DNA of 64,000 bases from Setoptus koraiensis (taxonomy: Eukaryota > Arthropoda), in NCBI GenBank assembly GCA_048013815.1, contig CM106586.1, forward strand, positions 13,082,001 through 13,146,000, read 5' to 3'. A model generated the notes under the pieces. That model had not been told where the DNA came from. It saw nothing but the letters and a program-made list of their open reading frames with translations, and ran no database searches. Shown here piece after piece: positions 46,661 to 59,537 of this stretch (the first letter of the stretch is position 1; every line of letters starts with the position of its first letter). Made by a program: the position numbers and the translations under genes.

Positions 46661-47642
46661 CTCGTTCGAGCGGCGAGCTTCTCGTCGAATGGGCTCATGT
46701 GTATCGGCGAATATGCGAGCGCACAATGTGATACATTCAATGAACATTGTCTGAGCGTTGGCAGTATCTCGTTTAATTACGACTGCTCTCGTGTAGTTGT
46801 GCGCTGGCAACATAATCATTGATCATGACTTAGGTGTAATCAATCTAATTTAACCAACCATGCCACTGTTTGTTCAGCGACAAGCCAACAACTCGTAGAC
46901 AGTTGTTGGCTGTTGGCTGTTTTCACAATTACATAACACACAAGCAGTTGTTGCTGTTGTTGATGCTGCTGTTGTTGTTGCGTCATCGTCTCTACTGTTC
47001 GCCTGTGTGACGGCTCGCAACGGCCCTCTTGCAACATGAAACTGATCTGATTTATAGAGCGATTATCAATGGACACTATACTGCCAAAGAGACTAACCAA
47101 CGCCATTATAAGCTGCACAGACTGCATAATGCAGCGTAAGCCGGTATGTTATATAATTACACATAATACATAATATGTGTTATGTAATATGTGGTATGCG
47201 GCGCGAATCGGCTAGAATTGGCAACAATCGGCAACAATCCAACAATCCAACAATCCAGACAGAGACAGAGAGAATGCAAGGGAATTTTAGCCGAAACAAT
47301 GTACACGAATTAATATTGGCGAGATGGAAACTTTGTTGTTGTTGGGGCAACTTTGTCGCCTCCAGCAACAAACTAAATCTTATATATTATATATTATATA
47401 ACAACAGTATATTATACATACACTGTTGTATTAACACGGCCATTGCCATTAGTGTGTTGCACAGGGGTCTGTGTGTTGGCTGGCATTTATCATCTATTTA
47501 TCCCGTCTCACATTATCATATATTTGTCAGACAAAGCATGCCCATAAAGGCTGTAATGGCTATATTGTGTGCAACTGGCACTGGCACTAACACCCATTGC
47601 AAGTGTCTAGACATCTCCTCCTCCTAGCCAGCTCATGTATCA

Positions 47643-47682
47643 ATGGCTCGATGGCTCGATGGCTCGATGGCTCGATGGCTGG
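47643..47682. repeat. 8-bp tandem repeat ATGGCTCG
   Basis: Five units, the last with one substitution. Confidence 0.93.
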
Positions 47683-49881
47683 ATCGAGTGAAGTAGCGCA
47701 GTCACGGCAAATGTCATCTTTCGCACTAATTCACTTGGCAGCCTCAAGACGAAGCCTCCAGTTCGAAGGCTGCGTCATTGTTCGCATATATTGGTAATTA
47801 TATCCAATTGAGAGTGTCTGTTGTCGCAGATACATATTTATATTTGTATTTATACATATATAATCCGCAATTGCAGCCATTGTGTCATGCTGGTGCATGT
47901 GTCACGTTGGTGTCGTTGTTACACAGCAACAATTATCAACAGTTATTTGTTGTTGTTGGGCCGTGCAAATATACAAATATACAAATATCTGACATGCATA
48001 AATCGTTGTCAAGCGGAGCGATCTCGACGAGACTGAATAATGCAAATCAAAAGCGCATGGCTAATGGATGTTGCGTAATGCATTAAAATGTGATGCTGAT
48101 ACACAGGCCAACAGCAACAACAGCAGCAACAGCAGCAACACCAACAACAGCAGCAACAGCAACAGCAACAACAGCAACAACAGCAGCAACGGCAACAACA
48201 GCAGCAACAACGTCGTCGTCGTCGCTGTTGTTGCCGTTTAAACGCAGTCTAGTTAAGTTATTGTAAATTGTTGCTGCTGTTGCCGGAGTGCGTTGATTAA
48301 TTGATTATATCGAAGGATTGAGCTCATTTGCATAAAGTGTGCGCTGTGCACAACTCAAAAATGGGCTAGGCATTGTTAGCGGCCAGGCAATTTAGCGCCT
48401 ATATAAACAAACGGCTGTCTGCTCATCATCAATCGTCGTCGTGTTAGTCTCGTACGGACACTACACACACACACACACACACACACACACTGGCTGTGAG
48501 TATAACCTGACTGCGAGAAACAAATAAAACGACGACGATTACAACGAGCGACTAATGCCAGTGACGTAAACGCAAACAGCAAAGTTAAATAAGTGCTCCA
48601 GTTATCGCTCATGCTCATACAATGGCGACGAGCTTGACAAACGAGCTTGCCAAAGTGGCTTGTTATCTGTGTATGTGTGTGTGTGTGTCGCTTTTCAATG
48701 GGTTCTTGTGAGCCGTTGTTGGGCTCCATTGGCTGCGTCTGTTGTTGCATTGGCGATGCATTGGGTCTCATTTTATTCCCATTTTATTCTTATTTTGTAT
48801 TGCCGAATTCACGCACACAAACAAATGCGATGCATTCAATTTAGCTGGTTCGGTTGTTGTTGTTGTTGTTGCTGTTATTGCACCACAACAAGTATGATGG
48901 TGATGTAATAAGCATCGGCTTGTTGAATCAAACAGCCGCCATGGCAGCGACAACGGCGCACAAAGAGCTCACACAAAACAAACAACAAAGCGGGACACAA
49001 AGCTCCAATCAAATCACGCAACAACAAACAAAGTGGAGCACTATATCCGTCAATTTGGACTTGCATGCAAACAAGCGCATTTTGTCAAAGGGTCCAATGG
49101 CAACGCAACAACAAAGCAGCGACAGCACAATAACAACAACAACAGCAGCAGCAATAATAATAACGGTGACAGCACCAACAACAACAACAACAACAACAAC
49201 ATAATAATAATAATGATAATAACTAATAATAACGCTGATACTCTAGCGGCCAGAGAGATAAACAGCTCACAGTCGTTATTGCCGCTTGTCGTGTCGCCGC
49301 ATACCAGCCAGCGAGCGATGCACTTTTGCTCTATTCTCGTGATGCAAAACGCTTGCCCGCTGATCAGCTGTTCATTCATCAGCTTATTTAATCTTATCGG
49401 CGACAATGAGCGACAAATGAATGGGCGATCCGCGGGTCGTGCCGCGCTAATCTATTGCGCAATCTATCTTGCCGGCGGCAAGCTAGCAGCGACGACAACA
49501 ACAATGCGCATTGTCACCGATGACGGCATTACTATTATGCAATCGGCTGTTGCCAGCATAATAATGTTTGCCATTGTAGAGCTTCCTATTATGCAACGTC
49601 GGCGCTGTTGTCGCTGTCGTCGCCGTTGTCGCTGTCGTCGTCATTTGCCATTGGCCGGCATTACTGTGTGTATTGTCGCTGTCCGTCGTTGTCCATTATT
49701 GTCGCTGTCACTGATAATAATAGATTGCTATTAGTGTGAGCCGGGATTATTATCTTCATTATTATGTCACACGCTGCTGTTATGTCGTAGCTGTTATGTC
49801 ATAGCTGTTATGTCATAATGTCATAATGTATGCTCTGAATGACTGCTCTATCCATGCTCTGCAGTGACAGTTAGCCGGCTT

Positions 49882-49913
49882 GTCAGCTGTTGGCGAGCGA
49901 GCCAACAGCTGAC
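49882..49913. repeat. Perfect hairpin, 13-bp arms
   Basis: GTCAGCTGTTGGC and its inverse around a 6-base loop. Confidence 0.95.
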
Positions 49914-52331
49914 ATGGGCTGTTATAGCGACTCACTTCTAGCGACGGCCGTGAGTCGTTACAGCATCAATCGCAGTTTGTGTCCACCTATAGGCACCTAT
50001 AAAACATATAAAGAGCAACAAGAAATCTAGATCGGCGCACAATTTTGACACATACATATGTGTGCACAACAATAAATATTGTTTGCGCACAGCTTATCAT
50101 TATTGTGTTTGTTTAGGCCTATAATGTGCACAATGGCACACACCAGACAATGCCGAGCCCTGTCTAGCTGCTGATCGGCACAGCCGGACAGCGTACAGCA
50201 AGGCCGACCAAGCATCGGCAAGGCCGACTAACCCGTCGACAAAAGTCGGCCTACCGGCCTAACCCGATTCAGGGCCTAACTAACAAGTTGTTAGATTATT
50301 ATTTGCGCATCGATCGATCGATCGTGACCAGAGCACAACGAGTGCATTTAGCTCACACAAGTTGGCTGAGCCTGCCGTTATGTATTGGCTGGGCACAATC
50401 GCTCGAGTGGAGCTATGAAGAGACCTATAAAGGTGACTGTGGGTGGCCAGTGGCTAACTGTTTGCCGGCCGAACGGCGAGCCAACAATCGAGATAACAAC
50501 AAGTCAACAATTGTTGGCGCTACTGTGCGACGGTGGCGCCGCCAACAGGCCCTCGCTCGGGCACGGCAATCGATTAATTATTGTTGCCGATTGATTATTC
50601 TGGCTAGCTCAGATCATATCCGCTGCTGGTCTTTCGCTCGCTATAGTCGACGCTGGTCGTGGGTCGCCGATCGCAGCGCCAGATAAGCGCCGCTCGAGCG
50701 ACTATTATTCGGGTATTTATTATCGGAACAGCTATTATTGGGACAAGCGTCATTGAGATAATGGCGTCAACTCTTTATTGTGCTCGTCATGGTCTCTGCC
50801 GGCACTGTTGCCCGACAGTGTTGCCTCACTGTGTTGCCCCACAGTGTTGCCTCACTGTGTTGCCCCACAGTGTTGCAGCGAGCCCAAAGAGCACAACAGC
50901 GACAGCAACAACGACGCCAACAACAGCAACAACAGCGACAACAGCGACAACAGCGACAACAGCAACAACAACGACGCCAGCGACAGCAACAACCAGAGCA
51001 GAGAAATCCGCACTTTTCGGCGCTATGGATAATTGTTGTTCGCATACAGGTACAATTATTGTTGTTGCGTCGCATCCACTTGGCCGATCGCTGGTAGCTG
51101 CAAGTCGGTTTTAAAACAGTTTTAAAACAAGACAAACTCGATAGTTTGCGATGCCGATTGATCATGTCGGCAGCGGCGTCGCTAATGGCAACAATAGATA
51201 ATGAGCGATTGAGCCAACAACCTGCTTAATGATGATTAGCCTTTTGCCTGCTCATTAGCATAGAACAATTAGCTCTCATTTGGCTGGCTCGCTGTTGTTC
51301 GCCAGTTAGCTCGCTCTCTCGCCCGGCCGCTCTTGTCGTTGTTGTTGTTGCTGTTGTTGCTCTTGTCGTTGTTATTGATGCTGTTGTTGCCGGTGCCGGT
51401 GTCGAGATAAGCGATCAGTTTTTCGCTTCGCGTATGCGCGCTTTTAATATACATTCTGTATTCTCATCATGTTCTCACTAGATATTTGAATAATAAATTA
51501 ATTGCAATCAAGCGCAACAACCAGCGCACAGCCCATTGAACGACGGGCCTAAATTGAATACAACGCAACCAACATTGAATACAGCAACATTTGCACACGA
51601 ATGCGCTGCTGTTGTTGCCGATGTATCACAAATGAAAATTGATCGACTCAATCAGATCACCGATCGACATTGGCCGACATGATGGATAGCTCCAGTCGGC
51701 CAGTCACGATCTAGAGGCGCCGCTAAGCTAATTGATTTGCGTCGGTGCTCCAAATGGCGCCCTAGCGACCCATTGACAATCGCGCTAGTCGGCCTAGTGA
51801 GAGGCCGCCGAGACACAATGGGCACAATAAACTCTGGCAACGCGATCGCGTCAGTGTCAACGCAATTCACGTTGCGTCCGTTTGGCGGCCTCGGGTCCCG
51901 CTTCGGCATGCGCACCTGAGACGGGCAGAGCTCGCGAACGTGCGTGCCCGGCGACCATTCAAACGTCGCAAGCGTCCGAACATCGGCACCGCCAACTAGC
52001 CGGCCAAAGATGCACAAAACTGATAGCTGCACCATCGTCGTCGCAGCGACACATCGTGAGAATGGCGAGGTTGTTGCCGCTAATGTTATGTAATTGTGTT
52101 GCAATGGCACGCATTTGCATCCCAGTGAACAATGCTAATCTAATAATTTATGCATCATCGGCGCAACAACAACAATTACATGCGCTAGCAACAAACTGCC
52201 ATTTACTGCACTGTATTGTCCATGTTGCATATTGTCTATGTTGCATCATCATGCACTAATTGAGATGCCCAAGCAACACGAATAATTGAATTATATTAAC
52301 ATTAAAACATTGTGTAATCATAGCCACTCAC

Positions 52332-53508
52332 CTGTGCTTGACACGACGATAATTGACTTATTGCATGGCTTCGTTTTCTTCTGTTGATCTTGGAATGGTT
52401 GTCGTTGTTGTTGTTGCTGTTGTTGTTGTTGCTCTTGTTGTTACCACTGCTATTGCTTATCTGTTGTGCTTGTTGTTGTTGTTGTTGCTCTTGTTGTTGT
52501 TGTTGCTGCTGGTCGCCAGGGTCCTTGTTGTGCAACGGTGCAGCTCCGGCATCACTGACGGCCTCTTCTTTGTTATGACATGAATATCCACGCTCTTGGC
52601 CGTATTGTTCATTGCTGTTGCGCTTTCTATCGAGCTCATCATCACCTTCGCCCTCTTGTTGTTGCTGTTGTAGCGAGTTTATTAGCGTTTCCCGACCATT
52701 GTGACCGCTCAACAATTGTTGCAACACCGCCTCGGCGTCCTCGCCACCAGGGGCGCCGCATTCTTTTGATTGGTGACCAATGGTGGCCGCTATTGTCTTG
52801 GTGGCCTCCATATAGGCATCAATGAAATCCTCCACTAGGCCGCCGGTGTTTGCCTTTGCCTGAATATGCAAACTAGCGCTTGTCGGATCCTCTTGATTGT
52901 TTTTCTCCTCCGCACTTGTCTCTTGTTGGTTGTCTGATGCAACTGTCGGTGTTGTTGTTGTTGTCGTTGTTGTTGTAGTATCTAGTTGCTGCTGACAATT
53001 GTGCGCTTGAACTAACGAGGCAAAACTGTTCAATCTTGCAATGACATCATTCAGACGCTGAGTAGATGTCGCTGCGGTTGCTTTAGTGTCATCGGTTGCT
53101 TCTGCAGAGGCTATTGTTGTGGGTTTCGTTGTTGTGGTGGTTGGCGTTGTTGTTGTTGTCGCTGATGGTTTCGTGTCCAAATCACTGCTACTAATTGCAC
53201 TGTGCTTCTCTAGTTGCGTTGCACTATTGACAGGGGGCGCTCTGCTTTGCGAGCCGGTGGTGCTTGTTTCGGGTGGTTGCTGTCTGGATGATGTGTCTGA
53301 TCTTATTTTTTGGTTTGGTTGCTCTTCTTCTCTCATCTTCGCTTGTGCCTTTTCTACTTCCGTTGTTGTTTGTGTTATTTGTGGTGGCGCTGCTGCGACG
53401 TGATTATCTATTGATTGTTGTGTTGTTGTTGTTGTTGCGCGAACAACAAGTGGCGTGGATTGTTTTTGCGTCGATTGCTCACTATCGGCGTTCGCTAATT
53501 TGATTGGA
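52332..53508 (-). CDS. Probable upstream coding exon of SoxD copy B
   Basis: An open frame of about 392 codons that ends in a phase-0 donor (AGCACAG|GTGAGT at 52332/52331), matching the phase-0 acceptor of the large SoxD-B exon at 41321 across an 11-kb intron. The open frame runs to a stop at 53522. Upstream of the Met at 53336 it has no other Met, so the exon more likely starts at an acceptor: CACACAAG|T at 53508, phase 2, with a TTAAC branch-like site and no AG in between. The peptide is T/Q/N-rich, with helix-like stretches (LNDVIARLNSFASLVQ, GLVEDFIDAYMEATKT, EAVLQQLLSG) and a basic end (KINRRKRSHA). The classical SoxD coiled coil is not evident. It could belong to a separate gene. Confidence 0.55.
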
Positions 53509-54427
53509 CTTGTGTGGCGTTATCCGATTCGGCGCATAATTGTTGTTTCAGGTTGCGATAATAAGTTAATAATAATGAGTGATTGAACGAAAAAAATTGA
53601 ATGGGGGATGAATGAAGTCGATTAGCAAAGGTCAGCATGATCTGCGAGAACAATTGGTGTGTGTGTGTGTGTGTGTGTGTGTTGTCGCAAACGATTGTTT
53701 TCGATCAAGTGAATCTATAATAATGCTGCTGTCGTCTAGATAAGAAGCAATAATAAGAACGGATAATAATAATGAGACAGCAACAAACAATTCAATTCAA
53801 TGTTGCCTTCGCCGCGTTTAAAATTTAATTACGCATGCGCACTCAACTCTGTGTGTATCGTTTATCTGTCTCGTCCATTGGTTTTATCCCTCTCTAATGT
53901 TGTTGTTGCTGTTCTCTAATGTCGTCTCACTCTTGTTAGTCTGACTACATTGAATCAGAACGAAACAAGCTGTTGGTGTAGCTGAGATTTCGCGTTGTTC
54001 GTTGGCAGCTTGTTGGCTGCCTGTTCGGCAGCACATTCGGCTAGATTAACTTTTAATAGTGCGTATTTATTTATCCTCTCTCAATCCATTTATTATCTGT
54101 TTGTTTTCGTGTCTAACGACTGATATGCGTCAGCAAGTTACCGTCACACGCAGCTCGCCTGTGAGCGCCGCCTGCCTAAGTCGCCTAAGCCAGTGAAAAC
54201 ACAATTCGTGAACAAACAATCGGCCACGATATAGGCATATATTCAGACGGCAAACAATCGACTGGCAACGACTATGCAAATAATGCCAAACACATGCCAT
54301 AATAACGTTTATGCACTCATCGCGCTGCCTAATTATCCGCACATTATCGTCGCTACAATTTCAAACTCGAACACACAAAAACTCCACTTGTGTGTATTCA
54401 CACAATATCCGACCGTGAACACACCGC

Positions 54428-54660
54428 GAATATCGGTGAATATCGGTGAATATCGGTGAATATCGGTGAATATCTGTGAATATCTGTGAATATCTGTGAA
54501 TATCTGTGAATATCTGTGAATATCTGTGAATATCTGTGAATATCTGTGAATATCTGTGAATATCTGTGAATATCGCCGACTGTCGGTGAATGTCGGCGAA
54601 TGTCGGCGAATGTCGGCGAACGTCGGCGAACGTCGGCGAGCGTCGGCGAGCGTCGGTGAA
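54428..54660. repeat. 10-bp minisatellite, about 23 units
   Basis: Unit TGAATATCGG/TGAATATCTG. It is organised in blocks: first the CGG form, then about ten CTG units, then GAATGTCGGC, GAACGTCGGC and GAGCGTCGGC forms. The stepwise change of variants along the array records its growth. Confidence 0.95.
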
Positions 54661-55150
54661 TGAATCGCGCTTCGAAGCGTCTTGGCGAAATGCGAATCAT
54701 CTCGAAGCGATCTCGGCGATGCCAGCGATCAGTTCATCGGCTGCTGGATTCTATGTAATGTTGCCGGCCGGGCCGGCCGCCACTTTTTGGCACTGCACCG
54801 ATCCCGCATAGAGCGCCGCTCATTATTGGCTGATGATTGCGCTAATTACTGGCCGATGATAATGCCCTCGTTGCCTTGCGCGATGCTCTACTAATTATCC
54901 GCCGCTACCGATGCCGCCGCCGCCGCCGCTAATTGCAATCGGCAGCATGAGGGCTGGCTTCAATGTCGGTCGGCGCTTTCATCGGCCATTCGCGACGACA
55001 TCCGATGCGCCCGACGAGCCGAATGCCGGCGCACTGGCCACGGGCACTCCACCCGCGCATATTTCGATGCATGCGCGATATTCGCGGATATATTGCAAGG
55101 GTCTGTTCTGTTTCATCCCGCTCGGTCTGCGAGCGTTCGCGTCGAGGCAT

Positions 55151-55217
55151 CGCCAGATATTGGCGAACATCGCCAGATATTGGCGAACATCGCCAGATAT
55201 CGGCAAACATCGACAGA
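55151..55217. repeat. 20-bp tandem repeat
   Basis: Three units of CGCCAGATATTGGCGAACAT. The unit contains the inverted pair CGCCA/TGGCG. Confidence 0.93.
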
Positions 55218-55246
55218 TGAATAAGAGATAAGAAATTATCGCTCAC

Positions 55247-55584
55247 CTCTGGCCGCTGTTGGCCGCATGATTAGCGAGGGCCGGCATCATTAGCTGGCGC
55301 TTGCTGTTGTCACTTTTGTTGTCCAATTCAATGTTGTTGTTGTTGTTGGTTGTTGTTGCGTCGAGTTTGTTCGCATCTCGGCCGCATTCTGTTCCGTTCG
55401 CTGGCGAGCGGCGTTGCGCCCTCATCGTGGCCATATCGCTGTTGTTGTCGTGGTTGTCGTGGTTGTCGTGGTTGTTGTCGTTGATGCCGTTGTTGATGCC
55501 GCTGTTGTTGCCGCTGTTGTTGTTGTTGTTGTCGCTGTTGTTGTCGATGCTGCTGGCTGCCCGCTCGGTGCCGGCGTCCGACAT
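55247..55584 (-). CDS. Possible first coding exon of SoxD copy B
   Basis: The ATG at 55584 opens MSDAGTERAASSIDNNSD, followed by N/G/D-rich low complexity, a mixed segment (MRAQRRSPANGTECGRDANK) and ALANHAANSGQ, ending in a phase-2 donor (CCAGAG|GTGAGC at 55247/55246). It joins in frame to the phase-2 acceptor at 53508, giving SGQ-S-PIKLANADSEQ, with a 1.7-kb intron. With these exons SoxD-B would be about 1967 residues. Much of the middle comes from TTG/CTG-type repeats, so the evidence is the non-repetitive ends plus the phase match. Confidence 0.4.
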
Positions 55585-56116
55585 GCTGGACAGTAATGAT
55601 AAATAACGAGCACAATATGCCGAGTGTGTCCAATGAACAGACGAGAATGATAATATTCAATTGAGCCAGCAGCAAACCAATGCGCGCTGGTGACAATACA
55701 AGTGCCGCTATTCTTATCTATTCTTCCATTATTTATTATCTCGCTCTAATGCTTGTTCACTTCCGACTGGCGAGCATTGTGCGCACCATTAAGTTGCGGT
55801 TACCAGTTGATTAATTGATCCACTGATTCGCCAACTTGATTAATGGCCGCCAGCGCGTCAATATCGTCGGCCAGTCGGCGATTGTTCGCTCAATGTCCGC
55901 TGTGTCGCTGCTGCTGCTATGAAATCCGCTATGTAGTAGAACTGTATTTATATATGGATATAATACGGATAGAATAATGGAATTTGTGACAATTTATTTA
56001 TTTGTGCGCTCTAATTACCGGCCGACAAGTGCACGCGAGCGTTCGAGAATCGTGTGTGAATGTGAACCGTCGGTGAATGTGGACCGCTGGTGAATATCCG
56101 ACAACGGACAACAATG

Positions 56117-56193
56117 CCGCTCATCTCAGCGGTGCTCATCTCAGCGGTGCCCATCTCAGCGGTGCCCATCTCAGCGGTACCCATCCCAGCGGT
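56117..56193. repeat. 15-bp tandem repeat
   Basis: About five units of GGTGCCCATCTCAGC. Confidence 0.93.
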
Positions 56194-57474
56194 ATCACGA
56201 TGCCCATCGCACGGTATCAACGAAGCCAGCGAGTGCGCAGTTGGGCCGATCCCGACAAAATCAACTGCCAAAATCAGCTGAGTTTGAGTTTAAATTGAAT
56301 GGTGAATAAATGACGACTCAATCGCGATGACGCCGCAACAATGCGCGCCCCCCCCCCACCTGTCGTCGGTGCGCGTCAACTAACAGCCTGTTAGTAACAG
56401 GTGCGTGTGTCTATTGTTGGCCTATACTGCACAATTGCGCTGCGTAGGTGAGCTATGAGTTGGCACAATGTTTGTTTGCTCGCGTAGCCCGCTGTTTTAT
56501 AGGCGCTGTTTTAAAGGCGCAGCGGACAACAACAGAACAGACGAGCCAATGGGAAGGCGTCGAACTGTCGCCGGCTGGCCAGCGATTGGTCGCAGCTGAG
56601 ACGCAAGCGACAGAGCGAGCGACAATGCAATTATAGGCGCCCATTGTCGGCCGGTGTGGCGCCGGCTCGTGCGGCTGCGAGCTTGCCGACGACAAACAAC
56701 AATTGCACTATATGTGGCCAGTTGTTGTTGGCGGGCATATCGCACACAAGTGTGACAGTGTGACAGTGGCCGTGAGAGCGCGACTGTCACCGCTGACAGT
56801 GTCGACAGTGTTTGTTGTCCGGGCCGGTGGCGCCCTCGGGCGGACTCGGGCGCAGCTAAACGTGGTTTTCGAGTGCAAAGTCAATGTCACGGCCAATAAA
56901 TCACACGCCGAGCATGCAATATTGTGTGTATGCACCGAGCGACTCATTGAATCACTGCAAAAATATATGCGAATATCAAGTCGACAGTGCGATATCTCGG
57001 CGCCGTGAGCCAGCCAGCCAGCCATGGATTTGATGGCCGGCTGGCGAGCCAGCGAGACGAGCCGGCGAGATATAAATTACATGCAAGTAGTTGCTGCTTA
57101 ATTTTATTCAATTGGCTGTCGGTGCGGTTGCGAGCGCCACAAGCCAGCCACTGCCACAATCCAGCGATAAGCGCAACAAACAACAACAAACAATTTTATT
57201 TCGTCGTCGTCGTCGTCTTTTTATTTGATTTTGTTTCATATTCAGGCCTATTTACTTGATTAGTTGTCGCTGTTGGTCTCGCCTAAATGGCGCACGGTCG
57301 CGCCAACTTGATATACACACCACATATAATATAATTGCCGAGACACTTTGTTTGGTGGCGACGTCGCAAGCTCGCCAGCATCATTGTCGACTCGCCGTGT
57401 AGCCATACATGATGTAGCCATATAGCACACAATCGCCAGTGCCTCGGCGACAATATTTGCCCAATTGGGCCGCC

Positions 57475-57521
57475 GCATCTATGGTGACATTGTGCAGCAA
57501 ACACAATGTCACCATAGATGC
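57475..57521. repeat. Perfect hairpin, 20-bp arms
   Basis: The left arm GCATCTATGGTGACATTGTG (57475-57494) is repeated inverted without mismatch at 57502-57521, with a 7-base loop. Confidence 0.95.
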
Positions 57522-59158
57522 CTATCTCTGGCCTGTAGTGGCGCGCCATTGGCGCAGTGCGCTGCCAGGAATGATAATTTACGGCCGTTGTTGCATAATT
57601 CACTGGCATTATGTGCCCCATTCGGCGTGGCCGGCGACTCACATTTACATTAGTTTATATTGGTGAATTAGTGAGCTGGTCGCCAGCGAACTGGCCAGCC
57701 GCCGCTGCCGTAATGGATGTTACATAATACATTGCCTGCCAATGCGACTGCTGGCGCCGTTGTCGTTGCTGTCGCTGTTGCTGCTGTTGTTGTTGTCGTT
57801 GCTGTCGCTGTTGCTGCTGTTGGTCGCTGTTGTTGTTGCTGTTGTCGCTGTTGACCCCGCTCGAGCATCAATTTTGGCGATTCTCATCTCGGACTTGTCG
57901 TCGATTGTATCTTGCGCGCATGCATTATCTATTCTTGTATGCATTATCTGTTGGCCATCTATCCATTAATGGTTGTCGCGGCCACGGCTCCACACAATGG
58001 CCGCGCGTCTCCTAGCGGCCACTCTGCCCACCAGACTCCGCTCGCCGGACTCCGCTCGCGGCACTCCAGTGGCCGGACTCCGCTCGCGGGACTCCAGTGG
58101 CCGGACTCCAGTGGCCGGACTCCAGAGGCCGGACTCGGCATCTCGCGTCGCAGGATGAAAGTGGTCGCTCGGCTCACTTTTGGCGCCAATTCGCCATCAA
58201 TTCAATTGACAAATTTCGATGCGTCGGCCGGCCCGACAACGCTCGCCACGCCAATATCTGGCCGCGGGTAGCGCCACTGTGGTGCCGGTGTGCAAAGGTC
58301 ACCGCGGTCGCGATCACTCGAAACTGTTCATTTTTCTCCCGGCGGCTCGCCTGTTCCTCTCGCCGGCGGCCGGGCCGGCCCGCTCGGCCACACTGGCCGC
58401 AAATAGGCGGCCCGGCGACATCAGATACAGTGACTATCTGATCAATCGATCAATTATGCACAATATCTGTCACATCTCGCTGCACTTTTATAGGCACACT
58501 CTAATACACACTCGGCCAGGTTCGTCTGCGGCCAGAGATGGCGAGCGATAAGCATTTACATGCAAATGGAGACGGTTTTGTCTTTTTGTTTGCGCGGCGC
58601 GGCGCGTTTTTTGCTCGCTCGAGTATGCGTTTTTGGCTCACTTGTCGCTCGAACTTGGAAGCGACAGGGCGACGTTCGGCGCCAAATAAATTAAGTCGCC
58701 CTCGATCCAATTGGCTGCGTTCGCCGCTCGACAGTCGCTCGACAGTCGCTCACCTGTGCGCCGTCGAGCATAATAGCGCACATGCGCTCGTCGCCAGCAC
58801 AACATTGTGTGCACAGCACGGCCCAATGCACCTGTCATTGTGGTCTGTGTGTGTGTGGTCTCGAGTCTCGACAATGGCAACGTACGCCCACGCACCAGAT
58901 ATGATATAGATAGTGGCGTGATATATTGGCGATGACGCGGCGCGCAATTGTGACAGCGCGGCAGCGCCTGTGACGCAATATTGGCTGGCTCAACTGGCTC
59001 GAATGGCTCGACTGGCGCAGCAAAAAATGACGACAATTTTGTTTGCTGCTTCCCCCTCGCTGCGCCCCGATTTGCAGTGTTTTGCAGTGTTGCGCAATCA
59101 TCATTGGCTGTGCGATATGACGCGTAATGTGTGGTTGCGTTGGCGGCCGCACACGCAC

Positions 59159-59212
59159 GCATTTGAGCACGCATTTGGGCACGCATTTGGGCACGCATTT
59201 GGGCACGCATTT
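59159..59212. repeat. 12-bp tandem repeat
   Basis: Units of GCATTTGGGCAC; the outer units have GAG in place of GGG. Confidence 0.93.
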
Positions 59213-59504
59213 GAGCTCAGTGGCGGCCCGAGTTAGTTACGCAATAGTTGAGTTTTGCGTTGCTGTTGCCACCAATCACGACGACGCACTACGTGGCACG
59301 CGAGCACGCGCTTTGAACGTGCCCAAGTCACCGTATAACGGTCACGCTGTCGTGATTTGGCGTGGCCCACTTTCGGGTCCGGCTCGGCTCGCCAGCGAGG
59401 CTTGCGGGGGCATTAGTTGGCCATTAGAGGGCCAAGCGTGAAGGCACATTATCGACGATGGCGTAACGGGACACAGCATGCGCACACGTACTGTGGCACG
59501 CGCT

Positions 59505-59537
59505 GGCTGACAAGTGGTTGCGCTCCACTTGTCAGCC
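59505..59537. repeat. Perfect hairpin, 13-bp arms
   Basis: GGCTGACAAGTGG and its inverse around a 7-base loop. Confidence 0.95.

Larger units (their letters stand above)
53509..55246. other. Probable 1.7-kb intron of SoxD-B with minisatellite
   Basis: Carries a GT run at 53656-53682 and the 10-bp minisatellite at 54428-54660. The open frames crossing it are by-products of the repeat. Confidence 0.35.

Noticed and set aside
54398-54700. Open frame encoding repeated FTDIHRYSQI on the minus strand
   Set aside because: It is a direct translation of the 10-bp minisatellite. Three units make thirty bases, so the frame cannot break. There is no start or composition support.
58638-59210. 190-codon minus-strand frame starting with repeated MRAQ
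   Set aside because: The N-terminus is the 12-bp minisatellite; the rest shows no domain and overlaps competing frames.
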